From contig NZ_WINH01000016.1 of NCBI RefSeq assembly GCF_010993985.1, forward strand, positions 1 through 64,000: a stretch of DNA of 64,000 bases. Reading direction: 5' to 3'. Source of the stretch: Paraferrimonas sp. SM1919. Lineage in GTDB: Bacteria; Pseudomonadota; Gammaproteobacteria; Enterobacterales; Shewanellaceae. The position numbers and the translations under genes are program-made. This document shows, piece after piece, positions 34,818 to 45,432 of the stretch (the first letter of the stretch is position 1; every line of letters starts with the position of its first letter). Below the pieces are notes generated by a model that did no database searches, had not been told where the DNA came from, and saw only the letters and a list, made by a program, of their open reading frames with translations.

Positions 34818-35941
34818 AGCGAGGCCTCTTCTAGGATTGCATCAATAATACGCGTGCATGCATGCCCATCGCCATAAGGATTATGTGCAACACTCATCTT
34901 TTCATAATGGTTTGGATCATCGAGTAATTTACTGACCTCTTTGAATATACTATGTTGTGAGGTGCCTACTAGCTTGACGGTTCCTGCTTCTACAGCCTCT
35001 GGTCGCTCTGTTGTTTCCCTCATGACCAGAACGGGTTTGCCGAGCGAGGGAGCCTCTTCTTGAATACCGCCAGAATCCGTTAAAATAAGATATGAACGGT
35101 CCATTAAATAGACAAAAGGAAGGTAGTCTAAAGGTTCAATCAAGTGAATGTTGTCTTGTCTACTTAAATAAGTTTCAACGGGACCTTTAACATTGGGATT
35201 CAAATGCACGGGATATACAAATTCGACATTTTTATATTGCTGCGCTAACTGCAAGATGCCTTGGCAAATGTTTTTAAAACCATCACCAAAACTTTCTCTG
35301 CGGTGTCCGGTAATTAAAACGATTTTGTTGGCACTATTGAGAAATGAAAATTTTTGCTGGAGTGTGTCTCTAAGGCGTGGATCTTCAGTTATTTTACGTT
35401 TAGCCATTAACAAGGCGTCAATAACAGTATTTCCTGTCACAATAATGGATGAAGGCTCAATGCCTTCTCGGAGTAAATTAAGCTTTGAGGTCTCTGTGGG
35501 CGCAAAATGCAAGTTTGTAATGGCTGCTGTCAGCTTTCTATTGCCCTCTTCTGGCCAGGGAGAATAGATATTATTTGTTCTTAAACCAGCTTCAACGTGT
35601 ACAACTTTAACTTGATTATAATATGCAGCTAACGATGCAGCAAACGTTGTAGCAGTGTCACCGTGAACAGCGACATAGTCGGGCTTAAAATCTTCGATAA
35701 CGTCTTTGAGACCTAATAGTATTTTGGCGGTTATATCGTTAAGTCCTTGCCCAGATTTCATAATATTAAGGTCATAATCTGGGGTGATATCAAAAATAGA
35801 TAATACCTGGTCTAACATTTCACGATGTTGTGCAGTTACGCACACCTTGCCTTCAATCTTGCTATTCGCAGTAATTGAAAGAACGAATGGTGCCATTTTA
35901 ATGGCCTCTGGCCGAGTGCCGAAAACTGTTAAAACTTTCAT
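34814..35941 (-). CDS. wecB: UDP-N-acetylglucosamine 2-epimerase (non-hydrolysing)
   Basis: WecB interconverts UDP-GlcNAc and UDP-ManNAc. The 375-residue product has the family start [17 protein letters not shown], the [11 protein letters not shown] and VEAGLRTNN blocks, [12 protein letters not shown] and the C-terminal [23 protein letters not shown]-ManNAc is normally oxidised by WecC, but no wecC is in the window, so the dehydrogenase is elsewhere or ManNAc itself is used. The gap of 68 bases to the gene upstream is the largest in this operon apart from its promoter. Confidence 0.93.
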   Translation of the reverse strand: MKVLTVFGTRPEAIKMAPFVLSITANSKIEGKVCVTAQHREMLDQVLSIFDITPDYDLNIMKSGQGLNDITAKILLGLKDVIEDFKPDYVAVHGDTATTFAASLAAYYNQVKVVHVEAGLRTNNIYSPWPEEGNRKLTAAITNLHFAPTETSKLNLLREGIEPSSIIVTGNTVIDALLMAKRKITEDPRLRDTLQQKFSFLNSANKIVLITGHRRESFGDGFKNICQGILQLAQQYKNVEFVYPVHLNPNVKGPVETYLSRQDNIHLIEPLDYLPFVYLMDRSYLILTDSGGIQEEAPSLGKPVLVMRETTERPEAVEAGTVKLVGTSQHSIFKEVSKLLDDPNHYEKMSVAHNPYGDGHACTRIIDAILEEASL

Positions 35942-36009
35942 AAAAACAATTTTTTACCTTAAAGTTGTGTGTGGTAAACCATCAAGAGTATCGCTTCAGT
36001 TCATGGTTT

Positions 36010-36810
36010 CTAATTTTTTTGTTTGATTGAATGCCAACGCCTGCGCAACCTATTGAGTGAGCGCATCCAACGGTATGGATGAAACGAAATAAGCTGCATT
36101 CCCTGAGCTTCAGCAGCAGCTGAGAGGGTGATCTCATTAATGATGGCATATAGTTTCATTCGCTTAAGCTGCTCACTAGCACCTGCGTTATACCAGCCCT
36201 TGTTCGCTGTCGGGAACATATAATCTTGTAAATGCTTAACCATCCCTTCACTGGAGTCTTTTAGATCGATCACTTTATTAGTCAAGGTGATATTTGAGTG
36301 CCAGTTATAATGGGGGATTTTATCAAATGGTAAAAGTTTTTTTATTTCTTTAGAGTTGCAGGAAAATAGATAGGAAGCCATCCAGCGCTTTACCTGCAGT
36401 CCCATCAATTGCTCATTATTCTTAAACTTCTTAATATCGCCGATAATTTGATTATTCTGTTGCTTATCAATGGCTCTGCTGATTAGCTCAACATTTATCC
36501 ATGAAAATGGCCAGTGTTGACAAAAAGTATCATTTACAAAAATGACCTTATGGAACAAAGAAGGATCCTTGATACTGTCCCAACCTTCATCCCAAGCAGA
36601 AAATTCCCAGCCGTTATTTGTCCCTTTTATGACCTTAATTGATTGGCTTTGAAACGACAATGCCGCGCTGTATGCCTTATCATTATTAGCAACAATAACC
36701 AATTCAAAAGGTAATGCCAGCTTGTCCAAAATTTTACTGATCCAAGTAATCGCATCAGCAACATAATTAGGATAATAACAAACTAATACGGCAAGATTTT
36801 TTTTACTCAT
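36010..36810 (-). CDS. Putative glycosyltransferase of unknown type
   Basis: The 266-residue protein starts like a GT-A enzyme (KKNLAVLVCYYPNYVADAITW...FELVIVANN) and has a striking NNGWEFSAWDEGW block (about 85-97). That block loosely recalls rhamnan-synthesis F-type proteins, in which a similar stretch follows the nucleotide-binding strand; the likeness is weak. VIFVNDTF could hold the acidic metal ligand. The stop abuts wecB's leader and the start abuts rfbC without a gap. A rhamnosyltransferase is a reasonable guess beside rfbBADC but is inference only. Confidence 0.65.
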   Translation of the reverse strand: MSKKNLAVLVCYYPNYVADAITWISKILDKLALPFELVIVANNDKAYSAALSFQSQSIKVIKGTNNGWEFSAWDEGWDSIKDPSLFHKVIFVNDTFCQHWPFSWINVELISRAIDKQQNNQIIGDIKKFKNNEQLMGLQVKRWMASYLFSCNSKEIKKLLPFDKIPHYNWHSNITLTNKVIDLKDSSEGMVKHLQDYMFPTANKGWYNAGASEQLKRMKLYAIINEITLSAAAEAQGMQLISFHPYRWMRSLNRLRRRWHSIKQKN

Positions 36811-37356
36811 CTATAATCCGAGGCTGGTTTCAAAGTGAATGCCATGCTGATCTTTGGCGGATAGAAGTGGTGCCTCTTGTAAAGGCCACTCAACACCGAT
36901 ACTGGGGTCGTCCCACTTAATCGATACTTCTGCGTTCGGGTTATAGTAATCCGTACACTTATACACAAATTCTGCCTTATCACTTGTCACATAAAAGCCA
37001 TGAGCAAAGCCCTCAGGCACCCATAGCTGGCGTTTATTTTCTTCTGATAAATACACCCCAACCCATTGACCAAAGGTGCTTGAGCCTTTGCGCATATCGA
37101 CAGCAACATCAAATACTTCGCCGGATACCACACGCACTAATTTACCCTGAGTGTTTTCAGTTTGGTAATGAAGACCACGAAGAATACCCTTTGCTGACTT
37201 AGAATGATTGTCTTGCACAAAAGGGGTGGGTTTACCGGTAACCAGTTCCTCAAACTGTTTTTGATTCCATGTCTCCATAAAAAAGCCGCGCTCGTCACCA
37301 AACACGGTGGGTTCAATGATTTTCACATCGGCTATTTTGGTATCTATTACTTTCAT
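36811..37356 (-). CDS. rfbC: dTDP-4-dehydrorhamnose 3,5-epimerase
   Basis: RfbC (RmlC) epimerises C3 and C5 of dTDP-4-keto-6-deoxyglucose, step three of dTDP-L-rhamnose synthesis. It is a cupin-fold dimer of 181 residues. The ILRGLHYQ block carries the catalytic His, and DERGFFMETW and WVPEGFAHGFYV line the active site. It lies between rfbD and the glycosyltransferase gene with no spacing, inside the operon. Confidence 0.95.
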   Translation of the reverse strand: MKVIDTKIADVKIIEPTVFGDERGFFMETWNQKQFEELVTGKPTPFVQDNHSKSAKGILRGLHYQTENTQGKLVRVVSGEVFDVAVDMRKGSSTFGQWVGVYLSEENKRQLWVPEGFAHGFYVTSDKAEFVYKCTDYYNPNAEVSIKWDDPSIGVEWPLQEAPLLSAKDQHGIHFETSLGL

Positions 37357-38235
37357 TTAGCAATATTCCTTAATTTGCTCTAGCGCTAACTGCCAATCAC
37401 TAGGGTTAATGGCAAACGTGGTCAATATCTTTTCGCAGTTTAAGCGGGAATTGGCTGGCCTTGGCGCAGGCAATGGATAAGCGGTTGCCGGTATTTCTTT
37501 TACCTTAGGAAGCGCCTTTAAAGCCCCGTGTTTGCCAGCAGCGTCAAAGATAGCGACTGCAAATTGATACCAACTGACATGGGGGCTACCTGAGAAATGA
37601 TAGATACCCGATGGACAGCTTTGGTTAGTATGTACTTGTTTGGCAATATTAATTAGGGCCGCTGCAATATCACCTGCATAGGTTGGACCTCCATATTGGT
37701 CGCCAATAATGCCAAGCTCATCGCGGGATTGCCCCAGTTTCAGCATGGTTTTAACAAAGTTATTGCCATGCTCACAAAACACCCATGCCGTACGCAAGAT
37801 AATATAGTTATCACAGTGTTCAATAACGGCTTGCTCACCGGCTAATTTACTTTGACCGTAAACCCCTTTAGGGTTCGGCGTATCGATTTCTTGGTAAGGT
37901 GCTGCTTTATCACCATCAAACACGTAATCGGTGGATATATGCAGCAGTATTGCACCTACTTTTTTAGCAGCCATAGCAAGATATTTAGGGCCCAGCTCAT
38001 TAATGGCGTGTGCAAGTTCAGGTTCCGACTCAGCTTTATCCACTGCAGTATGAGCGGCAGCATTAATAATGATATCTGGTCGAAATGTGTCTACTGTGCT
38101 AATTACGGCTTCTTCATTTGTAATATTCAAAATATCAGAACCCGTACTTAAAGCCGTAATGTCTGCATGACTCTGTAATTGTTTCTGTAGGCTATAACCT
38201 ACTTGGCCATTCGCTCCGGTAATTAATAATCTCAC
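37357..38235 (-). CDS. rfbD: dTDP-4-dehydrorhamnose reductase
   Basis: RfbD (RmlD) reduces the 4-keto group with NADPH to give dTDP-L-rhamnose, the last step of the pathway. This short-chain dehydrogenase-like protein has 292 residues. The nucleotide motif GANGQVG is at 7-13 and the catalytic YGQSK with Tyr/Lys comes near 130. The [10 protein letters not shown] block is diagnostic. It overlaps rfbA by four bases. Confidence 0.95.
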   Translation of the reverse strand: MRLLITGANGQVGYSLQKQLQSHADITALSTGSDILNITNEEAVISTVDTFRPDIIINAAAHTAVDKAESEPELAHAINELGPKYLAMAAKKVGAILLHISTDYVFDGDKAAPYQEIDTPNPKGVYGQSKLAGEQAVIEHCDNYIILRTAWVFCEHGNNFVKTMLKLGQSRDELGIIGDQYGGPTYAGDIAAALINIAKQVHTNQSCPSGIYHFSGSPHVSWYQFAVAIFDAAGKHGALKALPKVKEIPATAYPLPAPRPANSRLNCEKILTTFAINPSDWQLALEQIKEYC

Positions 38236-39110
38236 CTAGCTTCTCTCACTAAACGTTCTAAATACTGACCATACTCATTTTTCATCATTGGCTTAGCAAT
38301 ATGTAATAATTGCTCATCGGTTAGCCAACCATTTCGCCATGCAATTTCTTCTAAACAAGCCACCTTTAAACCTTGAACATTTTGAATAGTTTGTACAAAG
38401 TTTGATGCTTCATGCAAACTTTCATGGGTGCCGGTGTCTAGCCAAGCAAAGCCTCGCCCTAACAATTCCACATTTAAATTACCTTGCTTAAGATACATTT
38501 CGTTTAATGTGGTAATTTCGAGCTCACCACGCTCAGAGGGCTTAACCTGCTTTGCCATTTCTACGACATTGTTGTCATAGAAATAAAGGCCTGTAACAGC
38601 ATAGTTAGATTTGGGCTGCAGTGGCTTTTCTTCAATCGATATTGCCTTCATGTTTTCATCAAACTCGACCACGCCGAAACGCTCTGGGTCATGTACTTGA
38701 TAACCGAAGACCGTTGCCAGACCTTGTTCTGTTAACTCGTTTGCCCTTTTGAGTTGCTGTGAAAACGACTGGCCATAATAGATGTTATCCCCCAACACTA
38801 AACAGACGGAATCATCGCCAATAAATTCTTCGCCAATGATAAAAGCTTGAGCGAGACCATCGGGACTTGGCTGAACAGCATATTCAAAGTGAACCCCAAA
38901 ATCCGAGCCATCACCGAGCAAGCGCTTAAATCCTGCTTGGTCTTCGGGGGTGGTGATGATTAAGATATCTTGTATACCCGCCAACATTAAAGTGGATATC
39001 GGGTAATACACCATGGGCTTATCATAGATAGGCAGCATCTGTTTTGATGTGCCACGGGTTAACGGGTATAAACGTGTGCCACTGCCGCCAGCAAGTACAA
39101 TGCCTTTCAT
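38232..39110 (-). CDS. rfbA: Glucose-1-phosphate thymidylyltransferase
   Basis: RfbA (RmlA) joins glucose-1-phosphate and dTTP to dTDP-glucose, the entry step to dTDP-rhamnose. The 292-residue enzyme has the nucleotide-binding [13 protein letters not shown] at 6-18, the catalytic [11 protein letters not shown] block and the VLGDNIYYG metal site. It shares one base with rfbB and overlaps rfbD by four, so translation is coupled. In other species the enzyme is inhibited by dTDP-L-rhamnose. Confidence 0.96.
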   Translation of the reverse strand: MKGIVLAGGSGTRLYPLTRGTSKQMLPIYDKPMVYYPISTLMLAGIQDILIITTPEDQAGFKRLLGDGSDFGVHFEYAVQPSPDGLAQAFIIGEEFIGDDSVCLVLGDNIYYGQSFSQQLKRANELTEQGLATVFGYQVHDPERFGVVEFDENMKAISIEEKPLQPKSNYAVTGLYFYDNNVVEMAKQVKPSERGELEITTLNEMYLKQGNLNVELLGRGFAWLDTGTHESLHEASNFVQTIQNVQGLKVACLEEIAWRNGWLTDEQLLHIAKPMMKNEYGQYLERLVREAR

Positions 39111-40231
39111 TATGCTTCCCCTTCTGCAATAGCACCTTCGATACCCAAACGCTCACGTTGGTAGCTACCATCTTGCACATTCTTGCACCACTGGGCGTTA
39201 TCTAAATACCATTGAACGGTTTTTTCTAGCCCTGTTTCAAAGGTCTCTTCTGGTGCCCAACCCAACTCACGCTGCATTTTACTAGAATCAATCGCGTAAC
39301 GGCGGTCGTGCCCTGGGCGGTCGGCAACAAAGGTGATTTGCTCATCGTACTTCGTTTCTTTGGGAACCAATCTATCCAATGTGGCGCAGATGGTTTTTAC
39401 TACTTCGATGTTTTGTTTTTCATTATGGCCGCCAATATTGTAGGTTTCACCTACCTTGCCTTCCGTCACCACCTTGTACAAAGCCCGAGCATGATCTTCG
39501 ACATACAGCCAATCACGGATTTGATCCCCTTTGCCATAGATAGGTAACTCTTTGCCTTCTAACGCATTTAGAATTACCAGCGGAATAAGCTTTTCAGGAA
39601 AGTGATAGGGCCCATAATTGTTTGAGCAATTGGTCACAATGGTCGGTAACCCGTAGGTTCGCAACCATGCCCGCACTAAGTGGTCACTGGATGCCTTAGA
39701 CGCCGAATAAGGGCTCGAGGGTGCGTATGGGGTCGTTTCTAAGAACATTGGAAGGTTCTTTTTCTCACCACACGCTGAAGGCTCTTCATCTACCCATTCG
39801 TCGGGGTGAGGCAGGTCGCCATACACTTCATCGGTAGAAATATGGTGGAAGCGAAAGGCTTGCTGCGCGTCTGTATCTAGCTGATTCCAATAAGCGCGTG
39901 TCGCCTCTAGCAAGGTATATGTACCTACTACGTTGGTTTCAATAAAGGCGGCGGGGCCGGTAATTGAGCGATCAACATGACTTTCAGCCGCTAAATGCAT
40001 GACAGCGTCGGGCTTATGAGCAGAAAACACTCTGTTAAGCTCTGAGCGGTCGCATATGTTAACTTGCTCAAATTGATAGCGCTCGCTGGTATCAATTGAT
40101 GTCAGAGACTCTAAGTTTCCTGCATAGGTAAGACAATCAAGGTTAACAACACTGTCATTTGTGTTTTCAATAATATAACGAACAACAGCTGAGCCTATAA
40201 AACCTGCACCACCCGTAACTAAAATCTTCAT
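39110..40231 (-). CDS. rfbB: dTDP-glucose 4,6-dehydratase
   Basis: RfbB (RmlB) converts dTDP-glucose to dTDP-4-keto-6-deoxyglucose with tightly bound NAD+. It is an extended SDR of 373 residues. GGAGFIGS is at 7-14, the catalytic YSASK lies near 175, and [17 protein letters not shown] holds the Asp-Glu pair of the dehydratase. The ArnT-like gene lies five bases upstream, so the rhamnose genes follow it directly in the operon. Confidence 0.96.
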   Translation of the reverse strand: MKILVTGGAGFIGSAVVRYIIENTNDSVVNLDCLTYAGNLESLTSIDTSERYQFEQVNICDRSELNRVFSAHKPDAVMHLAAESHVDRSITGPAAFIETNVVGTYTLLEATRAYWNQLDTDAQQAFRFHHISTDEVYGDLPHPDEWVDEEPSACGEKKNLPMFLETTPYAPSSPYSASKASSDHLVRAWLRTYGLPTIVTNCSNNYGPYHFPEKLIPLVILNALEGKELPIYGKGDQIRDWLYVEDHARALYKVVTEGKVGETYNIGGHNEKQNIEVVKTICATLDRLVPKETKYDEQITFVADRPGHDRRYAIDSSKMQRELGWAPEETFETGLEKTVQWYLDNAQWCKNVQDGSYQRERLGIEGAIAEGEA

Positions 40232-40236
40232 AAATA

Positions 40237-41940
40237 CTACTTATTCTCTATTGCTTTAACCCAGTAGAGGCCTTCACCTGTTTTATTGGAGCGAGGGTGC
40301 CCTTCAGCTACTATCTGCAACTCTTCCTGTGCTAGATAGTCAAAAAATGCCAACGCACCCTCTGCATTAGTATCTGTGTCTATAATAATAGATTGATATT
40401 GAGGATCATTTCCGCGAACTATGTCTAATATTCGTTGTTCATCTTCAATTAACATAATTTCCCAATCGCCATAAAGCTTTAACGCCGCCAGGGTGGTTTC
40501 TGAAAATCCATAAGCGGCAATGGTTGGGCGCTCAGCAACAGGGATTTGCTCAACAAATTTGATGGTATCAGCACGCATAGATTTAGCACTATCAATACCA
40601 GGAGCTGCTACTGTCCACAAACCGTAATACAGTACAAAGGTCAATGCGGCGGTCCATTCCAGTTGATTGAATTTCTGCTTAGAACACCAATAAACAAAAG
40701 CAATACCTGCGACTAAGAACACTGGCTGTTGCCAATGCCATTGCAGCAGGTGATCAGCCACATGGGGTGGGATAGATAGGTCAAGTAGAGGCAAGATCAA
40801 CGGCATAAAGATAAGCAATGCCATCACCACTGTAATCAACGCTCCCCAGAAGTAGTTAAAAGCGCTATACCACTTAGTGTCTTGCCAACGGATCACCATA
40901 TCAGCGATGATGATTGCCAGCATAGGTAATAGGGGTTGAATATATAGACTGCGTTTAGTATCAGAAATAGTCAGCACGATTAAACATAAACTTAGGCCGG
41001 CAAATAGCGCTAGCATAGGCCAGTTATACTGCTTCGCCTTAACCTGTTTAACCGCCATCACCAGCCATGCCACCAGTACAGGCAGCCAAGGTAGGGCATA
41101 TTCGGCGATGGATTTTAAGTAGTAATGGTAATGCCCAGGGTAAATATGGCCCAGCTCTACCGAAGTACCATCCATGCGGCCAACTTGGTTATCCCAGAAC
41201 CACTCTTTCCATAGCGCTTCGCCATTATCATGGGTGTATAGGCTGTACATCCAATAGCCCGATACCGCAGACGCAATCACCAATGTCAGTACAGCATCTA
41301 CAAGTAAGCGCCAACGTAAGGTGCCATTAAAATAGCCCACCACCATCAAAGGAACGTACAGGCCACCTAAGAAGATAATACCAATTGGGCCTTTACTTAA
41401 AAATAAAGCCCCCACAGATAAGCCAGCTAGTGGCACTAAAGAAGACTGCTGTTTCTCTTGAATACGATAAATAAACCAGAAGCTACTAATTAAAAACAGC
41501 AACAAGATGTTATCGACGCGGCTCCAATGCATATTCAGCATAAAGCCTTCCATGGTCGCCAGAACCACTACTGCCGCAACAGCTAAGCGCCTGCCCGCCA
41601 TATCTTTGGCCAATAAGTAAGTAAACCATAGGGTTAATATCGACAGTATAGTATTGAGCGCTCGCACTGCGGTGCCGGGCTCAACAAAGGGCAGGGCTGA
41701 GATCGTGGTTGCCGCAGCCATAAAATATAGGGGTGGCTTTTCAACAAAGGGAATGCCCGATAGCATAGGCACCACATAGTCACCAGTTTCACTCATGGCT
41801 TGGGAAATGGCCACTACTCGGGGCTCATCAGGCGTCCATAAATCGTGGTTAAATTGGCCGTAGCCGCACAGTAAAAGTGCTAAAAACAACAGCACGCCAT
41901 GAAAGCTATTGCTGTTTGCATCAGTTGAGGTTATTTTCAT
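40237..41940 (-). CDS. ArnT-like glycosyltransferase, GT83/PMT superfamily
   Basis: This 567-residue integral membrane protein has about a dozen transmembrane segments and the acidic TPDEPR motif near residue 36, placed in the first periplasmic loop as in GT-C enzymes. ArnT adds 4-amino-arabinose from undecaprenyl phosphate to lipid A. The arn synthesis genes are absent here and the gene leads a rhamnose operon, so the sugar transferred is unknown. A soluble tail of about 90 residues closes the protein. The promoter should lie in the 140 bases shared with the divergent coaD. Confidence 0.82.
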   Translation of the reverse strand: MKITSTDANSNSFHGVLLFLALLLCGYGQFNHDLWTPDEPRVVAISQAMSETGDYVVPMLSGIPFVEKPPLYFMAAATTISALPFVEPGTAVRALNTILSILTLWFTYLLAKDMAGRRLAVAAVVVLATMEGFMLNMHWSRVDNILLLFLISSFWFIYRIQEKQQSSLVPLAGLSVGALFLSKGPIGIIFLGGLYVPLMVVGYFNGTLRWRLLVDAVLTLVIASAVSGYWMYSLYTHDNGEALWKEWFWDNQVGRMDGTSVELGHIYPGHYHYYLKSIAEYALPWLPVLVAWLVMAVKQVKAKQYNWPMLALFAGLSLCLIVLTISDTKRSLYIQPLLPMLAIIIADMVIRWQDTKWYSAFNYFWGALITVVMALLIFMPLILPLLDLSIPPHVADHLLQWHWQQPVFLVAGIAFVYWCSKQKFNQLEWTAALTFVLYYGLWTVAAPGIDSAKSMRADTIKFVEQIPVAERPTIAAYGFSETTLAALKLYGDWEIMLIEDEQRILDIVRGNDPQYQSIIIDTDTNAEGALAFFDYLAQEELQIVAEGHPRSNKTGEGLYWVKAIENK

Positions 41941-42080
41941 GGTATTAACACTAAGCAGATATCCTGCCCGCCATAAGTTAAAAGTATAAAATAGCGATTC
42001 AGTTAAGCTATAACTTTAGCTGCTATTAAAAATTATGGCTCGCATTATACCGCCAGTTAACTTAAAACTAAGAGCTTTTT

Positions 42081-42554
42081 ATGAAAACCGCCCTATTTGC
42101 AGGTACTTTTGATCCTATAACTAATGGCCATTTAGATATTATTGAAAGGGCCTGTGCGATGTTCGACAAGGTCATTATTGCGCCAGCGTCCAGTCCCTCT
42201 AAACAACCACGATTCAATCTTGAACGTCGGGTGCAGCAAATTCAGCTGGTTTGTCAGCATTTAGACAATATTGAAGTGATTGGCTTTAGTGGCCTGCTGG
42301 CGCAATTCGCCGCCGATAATAATGTCAATGTGTTGGTGCGTGGGGTACGTACCACCATGGATTACGAATATGAAATGCAGCTGGCTCAAGTGAACCGTAG
42401 TCTTAATCCAGTTCTAGACACCATATTGTTGCCTGCTTCCCAGCAGCAAAGCGCGATCTCTTCAACCATAGTCAAAGAAGTAGCACTCCATGGCGGCGAT
42501 GTCAGTAAATTCGTTCATCCAGAAATCGCAAAAGCATTAACTGCCAAAAGCTAA
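42081..42554 (+). CDS. coaD: Phosphopantetheine adenylyltransferase
   Basis: CoaD adenylates 4'-phosphopantetheine to dephospho-CoA, the penultimate and rate-setting step of coenzyme A synthesis. The 157 residues match the family. [14 protein letters not shown] contains the T/HxGH nucleotide motif, and [11 protein letters not shown] is the second. It is divergent from the sugar operon and convergent with mutM, the stops nine bases apart. Confidence 0.96.
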   Translation: MKTALFAGTFDPITNGHLDIIERACAMFDKVIIAPASSPSKQPRFNLERRVQQIQLVCQHLDNIEVIGFSGLLAQFAADNNVNVLVRGVRTTMDYEYEMQLAQVNRSLNPVLDTILLPASQQQSAISSTIVKEVALHGGDVSKFVHPEIAKALTAKS

Positions 42555-42563
42555 AAGCCATTG

Positions 42564-43376
42564 TTAACTCTGGCAGTTTTTACAAAATACCGTTGCCCTT
42601 TGGCCGAGTTTAATCTCGGTTAACGGTTTGCTGCACTGCACACAGGGCTCACCGCCTTTGCCATAAACATTCAGCTGCTGCACAAAATATCCCGGCTTAC
42701 CATCGGCTTTGGTGAAGTCTTTTAAAGTGGTGCCGCCTTGGGCGATGGCTTTGGCTAATACCTTTTTGATCTCATCCACCAGCTTGCTAATTCTCGCCTT
42801 ACTGACAGAGCCGGCTTTACGGTTAGGATCAATACCCGCTGCAAATAAGGCTTCATTGGCATAAATATTACCCACCCCCACCACGATATGATTATCCATA
42901 ATCGCTAACTTAATCGCCTTGGTTTTGCCTTTGAGTGCTGCGTAAAGCTGCTCAGTATTAAAGTCTTCAGTTAATGGTTCTGGCCCAAGTTTCGCCAGCA
43001 ATTCATGCCCCTGTTCAGGTAATTCTGTCCATAGCCAGGCGCCAAACCGCCTAGGATCGCGATACCTTAAAACCTGCCCACTGGCGAGTTCTAACTCCAC
43101 ATGGTCATGCTTATCTAATCGGGTATCAGGAGTAACGAGCCTTAACGATCCCGACATGCCTAAATGCACAATGGCGGTACCCGCTGCAGTGTCGATTAAC
43201 AAATACTTGGCTCTTCTTCTTACGCCTGCAATGATTTGCCCTTCTATTTGCTGTAAAGCATCAGGAATTGGCCACCTCAAGCTTGGGTTATGCACTCTGA
43301 GCTGCTTCACCATTTGTTTGCTCAAATGGGGTTCGATACCTAAACGGGTAACTTCTACTTCTGGCAATTCCGGCAT
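42564..43376 (-). CDS. mutM: Formamidopyrimidine-DNA glycosylase
   Basis: MutM (Fpg) removes 8-oxoguanine and other oxidised purines from DNA and cleaves the abasic site. The 270 residues begin MPELPEVEV, with the catalytic Pro1 and Glu2 after Met removal. A helix-two-turn-helix lies in the middle, and the zinc finger ends the protein (Cys in CVQC and CKNC). Its neighbour on the minus strand starts eight bases upstream. Confidence 0.96.
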   Translation of the reverse strand: MPELPEVEVTRLGIEPHLSKQMVKQLRVHNPSLRWPIPDALQQIEGQIIAGVRRRAKYLLIDTAAGTAIVHLGMSGSLRLVTPDTRLDKHDHVELELASGQVLRYRDPRRFGAWLWTELPEQGHELLAKLGPEPLTEDFNTEQLYAALKGKTKAIKLAIMDNHIVVGVGNIYANEALFAAGIDPNRKAGSVSKARISKLVDEIKKVLAKAIAQGGTTLKDFTKADGKPGYFVQQLNVYGKGGEPCVQCSKPLTEIKLGQRATVFCKNCQS

Positions 43377-43384
43377 GGGGATTC

Positions 43385-43825
43385 CTATAATAATTGTTCT
43401 ACTTTAGGGCTTATAATCTTATAAACTCGGTGATTTGGACTTATAAGCAAGGCTTGCTTAGGATACAAACGCCACTTTATTGTTTGGTCAATATCGACAA
43501 CGGTCATTTCTACCTCAACCGCCTCCCCCTCTAGTAATGGTAGTGATTCAATTTCACGCACCATCATGGACAACCAAGCCTCTATTTTTTCGTGGCATTG
43601 TGGTTGCTGGTTACAGTGCCATTGGGGTAAACGCTGAGCTTGCCAATTAGGCAATTGCAACTTTGAAAGCTGCTGCGGATCTTCAAATAAAGCTTGCGCT
43701 TGTGCTGCGGCAGTATTGAAATGTCGATTAATAAAAGTTAATACCGCCAGCATTAATACACAAATAATAATAATGAAATTATTTTTCCTTTTTGGCTTGC
43801 TTACCATCGCTCTACCCATTGTCAT
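43385..43825 (-). CDS. Single-span membrane protein of unknown function
   Basis: The 146-residue protein has a basic start (KPKRKNN), one transmembrane helix (about 16-30) and a soluble, probably periplasmic, domain with two cysteines in [10 protein letters not shown]. It is unknown to me. Two starts are possible: ATG 43825, or ATG 43807 with a GGG site nearby; the latter would drop six residues. It precedes mutM by eight bases on the same strand and is probably cotranscribed with it. Confidence 0.65.
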   Translation of the reverse strand: MTMGRAMVSKPKRKNNFIIIICVLMLAVLTFINRHFNTAAAQAQALFEDPQQLSKLQLPNWQAQRLPQWHCNQQPQCHEKIEAWLSMMVREIESLPLLEGEAVEVEMTVVDIDQTIKWRLYPKQALLISPNHRVYKIISPKVEQLL

Positions 43826-43867
43826 TAAAGTTGGCTATGCTGTTACAAAATCAAATAGAGAAACAGC

Positions 43868-44707
43868 ATGCCTAAGCTTTTATTATTGGCCAATCTGAAT
43901 ATCGACAAGGTACTTCATTTGCAGCAGGATTTGCAAACAGGAGGACGGCACTATTACCAACAACAATCCAAGAGACTTGGAGGCGGTGGTGCGAATACAG
44001 GAGTTCCGCTGGTTTGGGCCGGTTTTGATGTTTCCATTCAATGCCAATTGGGGAACGACAGTAATGCTGATTGGATCATTTCAACATCCAACCAAAATGG
44101 ATTGGATTGTCGCTATGTGCAAAAAATTGAGGGCCCTAGCCGAGAACTGCTGTTAATGCTAACCCCTGATGGCGAGCGTACCATTGTCAGGCCTGACCAA
44201 GCACCATTTTCCTTAGCAGATCGCATCACCAGTAAAAATTGGAATGCTATTTATTTTAATACTCATGCCCAAAATGCACCTGAGCTCGCTAAAGCTGCCT
44301 GTCAACAATCGATCGTATTTGCCCAGTACCTAAAAAAATGGGATCGACTTAGCTGCCACTACTTATTTGTATCGCTAAATGACCTGTCTCCCGAACAAGC
44401 GCAAAATCCTTGGGCATTTGCCCAAAACTATGCCGGCGAACATCTAAAGGGATTAATTTTAACCAAAGGCAATCTTGGGGCCGAACTTATCACTAAGGAC
44501 TCATGCTACCAACAAAGCGCGCCTAATGTCGAAGTTGTCGATACCACCGGTGCTGGCGATGTCTTTGCTGCCGCAGTGATCGCAGCAAGGGTTAATCAGT
44601 TACCTCCACAACAGTGGTTAATCCAAGGCAATCTTTGGGCTTCCTATGCATTAACCAGCTCAAGTTCTCTACCCTCAGAGTCACTAAAGACGATCTTGTG
44701 CAAATAA
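43868..44707 (+). CDS. PfkB family carbohydrate kinase
   Basis: This 279-residue ribokinase-fold protein has the family's two signatures: KRLGGGGANTGVPLVWAG near the start (about 35-52) and DTTGAGDVFAAAVIA near 228, with its catalytic Asp. ATP-dependent phosphorylation of a sugar or nucleoside is the expected reaction. The substrate cannot be told from neighbours, since no sugar operon surrounds it. It is divergent from the mutM-linked membrane protein gene and 89 bases from yhhQ. Confidence 0.87.
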   Translation: MPKLLLLANLNIDKVLHLQQDLQTGGRHYYQQQSKRLGGGGANTGVPLVWAGFDVSIQCQLGNDSNADWIISTSNQNGLDCRYVQKIEGPSRELLLMLTPDGERTIVRPDQAPFSLADRITSKNWNAIYFNTHAQNAPELAKAACQQSIVFAQYLKKWDRLSCHYLFVSLNDLSPEQAQNPWAFAQNYAGEHLKGLILTKGNLGAELITKDSCYQQSAPNVEVVDTTGAGDVFAAAVIAARVNQLPPQQWLIQGNLWASYALTSSSSLPSESLKTILCK

Positions 44708-44717
44708 ACACCTATTC

Positions 44718-44758
44718 GGTTTGCAGTGAAGGTTGTTATTGCGGTATAAACTGCAACC
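44718..44758 (+). promoter_or_regulatory. Hairpin in the leader of yhhQ
   Basis: GGTTTGCAGT and AACTGCAACC pair around a 21-base loop, 38 bases before the yhhQ ATG. YhhQ-type genes are often controlled by preQ1 riboswitches. I cannot match this element to a known preQ1 class, so it is an unclassified leader structure or a terminator of the kinase gene. Confidence 0.3.
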
Positions 44759-44796
44759 AATTTAGTGGTCACCCCTTTTTCAATTCTGGTAGAACT

Positions 44797-45432
44797 ATGC
44801 AACTGCACTCCAATTTAACTCGAAGTCTTATTGGCTTACATATAGTTATTATCACGCTGAGCAATTTCTTAGTGCAGCTGCCTTTTGAGCTTTTTGGGTT
44901 TCACACCACTTGGGGAGCATTCAGCTTCCCATTAATTTATTTAGCCAGTGACCTAACTGTACGCCTTTACGGTGCTCAATTAGCTAGAAAAGTGATTTTT
45001 TTCGCCATGTTACCGGCACTGATTATTTCTTATTTGGTGAACACTCTTTTTCAAGGAGCGCTCTTCCAAGGCATGGCCGCACTCAGCGAATTTAATGTTT
45101 TCTCCTTTCGAATTGCCTTCGCCAGTTTTGCGGCTTACGCTTTAGGGCAACTTGTTGACATCAAAGTTTTTAGTCAATTAAGAAACTTAAAGGCTTGGTG
45201 GCCAGCGCCAGTTGCATCCAACATTATTGGTAATCTGATCGATACCATAATTTTCTTTAGTGTCGCTTTTTATGCAAGTTCTGATGCTTATATGGCACAG
45301 CACTGGCCTGAAATAGCGACTGTAGATTACTTTTTCAAACTGTTATTTAGTTTATTATTATTTATCCCTATCTATGGTTGGCTTATGCAACGATTAACGC
45401 AAAAGCTTAAAAACAGCTACCGAAACGATTAG
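44797..45432 (+). CDS. yhhQ: Queuosine precursor transporter (YhhQ/QPTR family)
   Basis: YhhQ imports the queuosine precursors 7-cyano- and 7-aminomethyl-7-deazaguanine. The product has about six transmembrane helices. FGFHTTWGAFSFPLIYLASDLTVRLYG is the signature region and PVASNIIGNLIDTIIFFSVAF the second conserved block. ATG 44797 (211 residues) fits the family length; the longer frame opened at 44614 runs through the kinase gene and is rejected. Confidence 0.9.
   Translation: MQLHSNLTRSLIGLHIVIITLSNFLVQLPFELFGFHTTWGAFSFPLIYLASDLTVRLYGAQLARKVIFFAMLPALIISYLVNTLFQGALFQGMAALSEFNVFSFRIAFASFAAYALGQLVDIKVFSQLRNLKAWWPAPVASNIIGNLIDTIIFFSVAFYASSDAYMAQHWPEIATVDYFFKLLFSLLLFIPIYGWLMQRLTQKLKNSYRND

Noticed and set aside
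41941..42080. JUMPstart/ops element in front of the sugar operon
   Set aside because: No copy of the GGCGGTAGCGT core is present on either strand.
44614..44796. Longer N-terminus for yhhQ
   Set aside because: These codons lie within the PfkB kinase gene and its leader; the family begins at the ATG at 44797.
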